Assembly: GCA_023053545.1 (NCBI GenBank)
Contig: JAKZAN010000006.1
Coordinates: 4,593,001 to 4,657,000, forward strand
Direction of reading: 5' to 3'
Length of the DNA: 64,000 bases
Source: Lepidurus packardi
Lineage: Eukaryota; Arthropoda; Branchiopoda; Notostraca; Triopsidae
A program made the position numbers and the translations under genes. The notes beneath the pieces are model-generated. The model saw only the letters and a program-made list of their open reading frames with translations. It did not search any database and was not told where the DNA came from. Below, piece after piece: positions 58,552 to 64,000 of this stretch. Numbering within the stretch: position 1 is the first letter of the stretch; the number at the start of each line of letters is the position of its first letter.

Positions 58552-59045
58552 CAGAAACTACTCTGCTATAACGTGTAATGCAATTTCCTCTTCAAGCTAT
58601 GTCTGTATATGTATGTGTGTATGTGAGAAAGGAACAGCGCAAGCGGCTTTGCTCATTTTAAAACGTGATATAGGCCGACACATTTTTCGACGCTTGATTT
58701 TATACGGTTATGATATGCTTGTGCGTGTGAATATATTCTCTGTTGAGTTTTAAGGAAATGATGGAAATTTACTTGTCTTGCGAAGCTCTACAAAGGATCT
58801 TCAAAAACATTCGAAATTGACCAAAACTCAATGATACTAGACGCCATTTTGGAATAGGGACAATATACAACAACAAGGGCTACAAAGCTATGCGGAGTGC
58901 AGTCAGTGCGATTTGCAGTGTATCTTTTAAACTCTATTTTTTTTAAGTAAATTTCGTCCCAAGCGCAACCCAAGATTAATAACAACACCTGGGTGGTGTA
59001 GTAAGGAAAGTAAAGTGTGTGTAACTCAAGTAATTTCGAGTGTTT
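58552..59045. other. 3' region of the cadherin
   Basis: Noncoding DNA downstream of the stop. No clean AATAAA was identified close to the stop. A 'gcagtcagtgcgatttgcag' stretch (58900) resembles arthropod initiator-type TCAGT motifs that recur at 59406 and 59697. Confidence 0.35.
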
Positions 59046-59540
59046 CAAACCACGGTAACAGTAATATAGAGAAACCTCAAGGATATTTGAAAATGTTTAT
59101 TGTCTGTGTGAGCTTTCAATGAAAATGATTTAGAGCAAACACGTGGCCCTATAAATTATTTTAAATGATTTTGACTGGTAAACAAAATTTGAGGAAGGAT
59201 TTTGTATTACATTTTATAATACATACAAAGAAATACAGTAGTGCGACTTCAGCCGTCACATATTTTTAAATATCGAACAAAATGTGGATACTACCCATAT
59301 ACAACGCTTTGTTCATATGTTGCTTTTATAGATGTTTTAATGACCATTGTATATGAGCACGAGACCAAGTGGATAAGGTGTAAGCCTGTGAAGCGACAGG
59401 TCGTGCAGTCAGTGCATTGTATTTCGTAAAAAAAAAAAACGAAATATTAAATGGTTCCCTTCCTCTGTATCTTACACCTTCCCGGCAAGGTTCCTATACC
59501 CACATTCATTATTGTGATGCTTCGATGTTACCATAGATTG
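59045..59540 (+). repeat. Duplicated segment, copy 1 (partner at 63160-63680)
   Basis: It shares with the downstream copy, in order: 'gtgtttcaaaccacggtaac', 'tgattttgactggtaaacaa' region, 'aatacagta', 'atcgaacaaaatgtggatac', a tRNA-like patch (accaagtggataagg, with an intact A-box-like core and a lost B box), 'gtatttcgtaaaaaa...cgaaat' and 'cttcccggcaaggttcctat'. Identity is moderate with many indels, so the duplication is old. Confidence 0.75.
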
Positions 59541-60224
59541 ACGAACCCGAACCGAAGCTGCGCGGCACTGCATGGGTTTTTCGTATAAACACCAAGACGT
59601 GTCCAGACAGGTTCAAGAGAACGAATCCACAAGTTTGTTGCCTTTGAACGGAGGTGCACCCTGAAGAACCCCTATAACGTCAGTTGCTCCCTAGCAAGCA
59701 GTCAGTGTAGTCCTGCTTTTTTCCAGGCATGTTGTGAAAGCTAGTAGTGAGTTTATAGTTAAACATTACCAATCGTGTTGAACATTAACAATCGAATTAA
59801 ACATTTTCTTCGAAAACCTGGAGTCAATTCAAGTGCGCGTTTAAAGTGTTCAGTGTGGTGTTTGGCAAAAGGCTGGTCAAGCCTACGCCAGTAAAAAAAA
59901 CAAGAAAGTGTGTTGGTGTTAAGTGTGTACTTCATCCCTGCCTTATATCATCCTTCGCAGTCGACATAATTTGCAACTTTAATCTGCTAAGCTGATACTC
60001 GCTACTTGGAGGTAGCTACTTACCTTCTGTGGGAATCAGGAGAACCAGAAGGAACAGGTATGCCAGGAGTTAAAGTGTTGTTGGCCGGTTAGGTCTTTTG
60101 CCGCAACTTTTAATTTCCTGGGCGGCGAAAAGTCTTTGTTGTTGCCATTCATTAGGTCTTTAATGGTAACAACGAAGCTTTTCTATGGTTAACGGGTGGT
60201 CAACGGATTTGGGGAGCCTCTACT

Positions 60225-60445
60225 GAAGAACCCAGCCCAGGCAGGGATGGAAGTTTCGTCTGTGGAAGCATTTGCCTGATCCTTGTGATTCCTTCATGTC
60301 CCTTTCTTCAAATCCCAGTGTTTCAAGAGCGAAAAGGGCAGATGAAAGTTGCTTCTCTGGAAGCATTTGCCTGATCTTTGGGATTCCTTCATACTCCTTC
60401 TTCAAATCCCAGTGTTTTCAAGAGTGAAAAGTGCAGCGATAGACC
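60225..60445 (+). repeat. About 110-bp tandem duplication
   Basis: Two units run from 'ctgtggaagcatttgcctga' (or 'ctctggaagcat...') through 'cttcaaatcccagtgttt' to 'caagagcgaaaagggcag' (or 'gagtgaaaagtgcag'). Confidence 0.8.
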
Positions 60446-60759
60446 GATGACCGTTCTTCGATTCAGCGATGTTTCCAAGATTGCCTGCAAAGCCAAAGTC
60501 AACTTTTGTAAGTCGGAGTGTTCGCGAAGTCGAGGTAAAAGATCATCTTTTTCTTTCCCATGTCGTTTACATTTTGATTCGTTTGTATACATTTCGAACT
60601 TACTTTTTTCTACTTTACGTTTCGTTGCAGGATCTTTGGTAACGTTAATCGACTAAAGTGGGTGGAAGGTGGCGAAAGGGGGAGGGGGAGGACAACTGGG
60701 TGTTGCGACGTTCATACGATGTCCCGAACCGGAAATGCAGAGGTCGACTTGACGAACGT

Positions 60760-60965
60760 CTCAAACGTGTGCAACTTGTGTTGTTGTTTTTTATTTGTCC
60801 ATCGATAGTCTACAAACACAAAACTCGGCAAGTTTTCTCCTTCTTCAAAGTCCTTCTCATTTTCACACGTTTTCTGCAACTTGTGTTGTTGTTTTTTATG
60901 TGTCACCGGAAGTCTACAAACGCGAATCAGGACAAGTTTGATCCTTTTCATACGTTTTCTGTTTT
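60760..60965 (+). repeat. About 110-bp tandem duplication
   Basis: Two units, each with 'gcaacttgtgttgttgtttt', 'ttat(t/g)tgtc', 'agtctacaaac(a/g)c' and an 'acgttttctg' end. Confidence 0.8.
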
Positions 60966-61439
60966 CGCTCGTTTTGGGAGCCTTCCTCTGCGGATGTGTT
61001 TGTTCACACTTATTTGTAAGTTTTAAACATTTTGTTTATGAATTGATTTCATGCGTACTGATATCTTTCTCTTTTCTTCTAGTTTTCGGTGGCGAAATGA
61101 AGGGGAAGATGAAGTAATCCTGTGCCAAGAGGTCAACATCTCCTAACGAATCCGATTTCAGTTTAAAGTTCATAGGGAGCTTCGGAGTGATGGTAGTAAC
61201 ACTTTGAAATTTACATTTATAAGTTTTTGCTACTCATTGTTTCTTTCAGGCGAGCAAATAGAAGCCTATTTGGATTGAAGTCGAATATGGATCACAAGAT
61301 TTCGAAGCCATTTTTAAGATTACTGGGATGAATAGCAAAGAGCCGACTTACATGCAGTTTGTATTGTTGAGTTTTCTTTTAAGTTTTAATTTTAAATTTG
61401 TTCACTTTTCCCACGTCACGCTTTAGAATCGCCGCTTCT

Positions 61440-62245
61440 TCATTCGGTGGCTAACCTTAGATAGCAGTGGCGGTCTTTGGCGGGCAATTCATATTGAAAA
61501 CATCGTTGGAGGTTTTCATTATGGCAGTGGCTAACCTAAGACAGCAGTGGCGGTCTTTGGCGGGCAATTCGTATTGAAAACATCGTTGGAGGTTTTCATT
61601 ATGGCAGTGGCTAACCTAAGACAGCAGTGGCGGTCTTTGGCGGGCAATTCATTATGAAGATATCGTTGGGGGTTTTCATTGTGATGGTGGCTTACCTTAG
61701 ACAGCAGTGGCGGTCTTTGGCGGGCAATTCATATTGAAAACATCGATGGAGGTTTTCACTATGGCGGTGGCTAACCTTAGACAGAAGTGGCGGTCTTTGG
61801 CGGGCAGTTCGAACGTTAATTTCATGATGAAGATAGCGTTGGGTGATTTTCATTGTGATGGTGGCTAACCTAAGACAGCAGTGGCGGTCTTTGGCGGGCA
61901 ATTCATATTGAAAACATCGATGGAGGTTTTCACTATGGCGGTGGCTAGCCTTAGACAGCAGTGGCGGTCTTTGGCGGGCAATTCATGATGAAGATATCGT
62001 TGGGGGGTTTTCATTGTGATGGTGGCTAACCGTTGACAGCAGTGCGGTCTTTGGCGGGCAGTTCGAACGTTAATTTCATGATGAAGATATCGTTGGGTGG
62101 TTTTCATTGTGATGGTGGCTAACCTAAGACAGCAGTGGCGGTCTTTGGCGGGCAATTCCTATTGAAAACATCGTTGGAGGTTTTCATTATGGCGGTGGCT
62201 AACCTTAGACAGCAGTGGAGGTCTTTGGCGGGCAGTTCGAACGTT
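61440..62245 (+). repeat. Minisatellite, 80-bp period, ten copies
   Basis: The core 'cagcagtggcggtctttggc' starts near 61464, 61544, 61624, 61704, 61784, 61877, 61957, 62038, 62132 and 62212. Most spacings are 80 bp and two are about 93. The longer units carry an extra 'gttcgaacgttaatttcatg' segment, and the same 'gttcgaacgttaa' leads out of the last copy. Each unit also has 'catcg(t/a)tggaggttttca' and a 'ggcggtggctaacctta' junction. Minus-strand ORFs over several units (PAKDRHCCLRLATITMK) reflect the unit lacking stops in that frame, with period changes breaking it. Confidence 0.92.
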
Positions 62246-62614
62246 AATAATATCTACGACCTGTTCAAACCAAGGAAGTGGAAAAGGGTCACCCAGAGCT
62301 CTACATCTACATGTTCAAGCCTGCAGAACTCCTATCCAAGAAGGATTCCTGCCATCTATGAAGTTCTTGCAAGTCCCGGATCATCACTGAAAACCCTCAA
62401 GAATCTACTTTGAAGATCGTCACTCCGATGGATGCCACGATTCCTCCGATGGATTTACGCCGATTAAACTCTACCCTTTCAGCTACCAGATCAAGAACGC
62501 AAGATTCGTCACGAATATAATAAGGGGATTTTCTTATGTTTTCGTGTCATTGTCGACTTCCCTCTCTTTTCCTATGGCTACTTGTTCTGCCTGTTTATCT
62601 TTATTCTACCTTTG

Positions 62615-62640
62615 AATAAAGGTTCCCCCCCCCCCTTAAG
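62615..62640 (+). terminator. Poly(A) signal candidate
   Basis: An AATAAA hexamer (ttgaataaaggttcc) followed by a C tract, about 200 bp downstream of the minisatellite-derived ORF end. It fits the 3' end of the proposed noncoding unit, without direct proof. Confidence 0.4.
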
Positions 62641-63155
62641 TTATGCATTTGTAGAGTGTACAGATTTTTGTACTGGTTTTTAATTCTTCGTGACGATTTT
62701 TTATTGGAATTTGTTTCATGTTTTATGGATGTTCAGGCATGACAAACATGTGCGTAAAAGAGGGCAAACTTTGTATAACTTTTTTGCAGAGCAGCTATAG
62801 TACCCTCCCTTTGTTTGCAATTATTGAGCACTGAGTGCCTTGCTATTTTGCTACAGTAAATACATTGTCAGCTCTGAGAATTTAAAACTATGGACTTTTT
62901 ACTAACTCAAGTAAATTAATTATTCTGTTTTACAAATATTAGTCGTTTTACAATCTATATAGTTTGCAGACATTCTGGGGATGGATGGACCAAAATATGC
63001 ATACGTCCACGCGAACCTGAGCGAGTGCTGTCCAACATCAACAGAGCCGGAACTTCGTGGCGCTGGTGTTCCTCTTCAATGTGAAACGAATGTATTTCCT
63101 ACATCTAATTTTCTTCGAAATCGAAAAACGTCAAGACCAGTTTTTGTTCCCTTTT
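62641..63155. other. AT-rich spacer, nothing recognised
   Basis: No ORF of note, no tandem repeat, no splice-supported exon. Confidence 0.5.
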
Positions 63156-63159
63156 TTTA

Positions 63160-63690
63160 GTGTTTCAAACTACGGTAACAGTAATGTATGAGAACTTGTA
63201 TTTGTGAGCTTTTAATAAAACTACTGTAAAACAAACAAATGGCCTTGTAATTATTTCGAACGATTTTGACTCACAATCTAAAATGAAGGAAGGCTTTTTA
63301 TTACAATTTTAAATACAGTACAAATGAATACAATACAATGCAAACTTCTAGAGAATACACGGCATGGCTATGGGCGAACCGTCAAATTTTTACAAATCGA
63401 ACAAAAGATGGATGCTACTCTCATACTGTATACACTGGCTCAGTCCATAGTTGTATTTATAGGTTTTTCAACGACAAATATATATATAAGCCCATGACCG
63501 CGTGGATAACACGCACGACTGGGGACCCAAAGGTCCTCGGTTCGATTCCCGGTCGAGGCACTTTATTTCGTCGAAAAAACGAAATAATAAATTGGCTACC
63601 GGCTACCTTTCCCTGTACCACATGCCTTCCCGGCAAGGTTCCTATTCCCATATTCGAAATTGTGATGCTTCGGCATTACGAGCTTGAATA
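63160..63690 (+). repeat. Duplicated segment, copy 2, with tRNA-like SINE head
   Basis: This is the paralogue of 59045-59540. The patch at about 63490-63562 has a Pol III A-box-like 'gcgtggataacacg' (itself a hairpin), a 'ggacccaaaggtcc' hairpin at the anticodon-arm position and a perfect B box 'ggttcgattcc'. No 7-bp acceptor stem pairs with the 3' 'tcgaggc', so a functional tRNA is unlikely. It is best read as a tRNA pseudogene or tRNA-derived SINE head. Confidence 0.6.
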
Positions 63691-64000
63691 TCTAGGATAG
63701 GAAACCGAGCAGGGGAGTTGGGAACAGGGAAAGGGGCGAGGCTCTCAATTTTTGACGATTTTTGAAGGGGACCCCCTTGATACAGCATTATTCCTTATGG
63801 AGAAAAGCCCTGAAAACGCTTTCCCAAATCGAAAAGAGACCACGCCCCCTTTTCGCGCCAATCCACCAATAGGATTCGCCCTTTTTAGGCCACGCCCTTT
63901 TTTTAAAGCGGATTTTATGAAAAATCTCGAATAAATGCACAAAATTCGCTTTTATTTCCGAAATTACAAATCCTACAGCATAAACGAAATTTTGCGTAAA
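63691..64000. other. Window end, nothing recognised
   Basis: Short ORFs on both strands between 63745 and 63942, without domain character. Composition is ordinary for the spacer. Confidence 0.4.

Larger units (their letters stand above)
59560..62640 (+). ncRNA. Candidate long noncoding transcription unit with internal tandem repeats
   Basis: No ORF here looks coding, yet the plus strand has arthropod-like promoter and processing signals. They are an initiator-like 'gcagtcagtgtag' near 59697; donor/acceptor pairs such as ttgtaagt near 60508 with ttgcag near 60630, ttgtaagt near 61016 with cttctag near 61081, and tagtaac near 61196 with tttcag near 61248; and an AATAAA at about 62615 followed by a C tract. 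Three unrelated tandem duplications lie inside: 60230-60440, 60760-60960 and the 80-bp minisatellite. It could be a spliced lncRNA, a 5' UTR of a gene beyond the window, or untranscribed satellite DNA. Confidence 0.35.

Noticed and set aside
61692-62155. Minus-strand ORFs (PAKDRHCCLRLATITMK repeats)
   Set aside because: They exist only because the 80-bp unit lacks stops in that frame. The period is not a multiple of three, so the frame changes from unit to unit.
63485-63565. Functional tRNA gene
   Set aside because: B box is perfect but the 5' acceptor strand does not pair with 'tcgaggc', the T stem has a mismatch and the anticodon arm does not give a 5-bp stem with a 7-nt loop.

Overview
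This is eukaryotic nuclear DNA from an arthropod. The genes are split by canonical GT-AG introns, mostly about 50-100 nt. The gene set is arthropod-like: a Spitz-type EGF ligand, an Effete-type E2, Aveugle, Unc-119, RNA polymerase III subunit RPC4 and a very long cadherin. The mix of very compact genes and AT-rich, repeat-laden spacer would suit a branchiopod crustacean such as Daphnia, but that assignment is inference. Nothing suggests bacterial, organellar or viral DNA.

Layout. Positions 1-19.6 kb hold almost no recognisable coding sequence. They contain a dispersed CRE-bearing repeat family (called R1 here), several tandem arrays (about 8.0-8.6, 10.9-11.4, 14.7-15.0 and 15.5-16.0 kb), many homopolymer runs over 20 nt and a few exon-like islands (3.65-4.19 and 12.83 kb, and a small minus-strand ORF at 9.1 kb). 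A Spitz/TGF-alpha-like gene spans 19.9-38.0 kb (+). Its signal-peptide exon is separated from the EGF exons by a 14.85-kb intron full of repeats, including a pogo/Tigger-derived element at 30.2-31.6 kb. Next come effete/UBE2D (39.35-40.53 kb, +), a second inverted Tigger-derived element (41.2-41.9 kb), unc-119 (42.10-43.07 kb, -) and, divergent from it, POLR3D (43.74-45.57 kb, +). POLR3D converges on aveugle (45.71-46.20 kb, -). A 31-exon cadherin fills 47.64-58.55 kb (+); it has 14 EC repeats, a membrane-adjacent domain, a TM helix and a cytoplasmic tail. Two of its introns carry TTAA-flanked inverted-repeat elements. The last 5 kb (59-63.7 kb) has no convincing protein gene. It holds a candidate long noncoding transcription unit with an 80-bp-period minisatellite (10 copies), bracketed by two diverged copies of a 500-bp segment, one with tRNA-like A and B boxes.

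Functional reading. spitz (EGFR ligand) and aveugle (SAM protein acting between Ras and Raf) belong to the same pathway in Drosophila and lie about 8 kb apart here. UNC119 carries acylated signalling proteins, Effete is a general ubiquitin E2, RPC4 is a Pol III core subunit, and the cadherin is related to the Cad87A/Cad74A/Cad99C and PCDH15/CDH23 proteins of apical protrusions. No operon logic applies; the close divergent and convergent pairs are the main regulatory architecture visible. All exon boundaries were read by hand from splice consensus, phase and family similarity.
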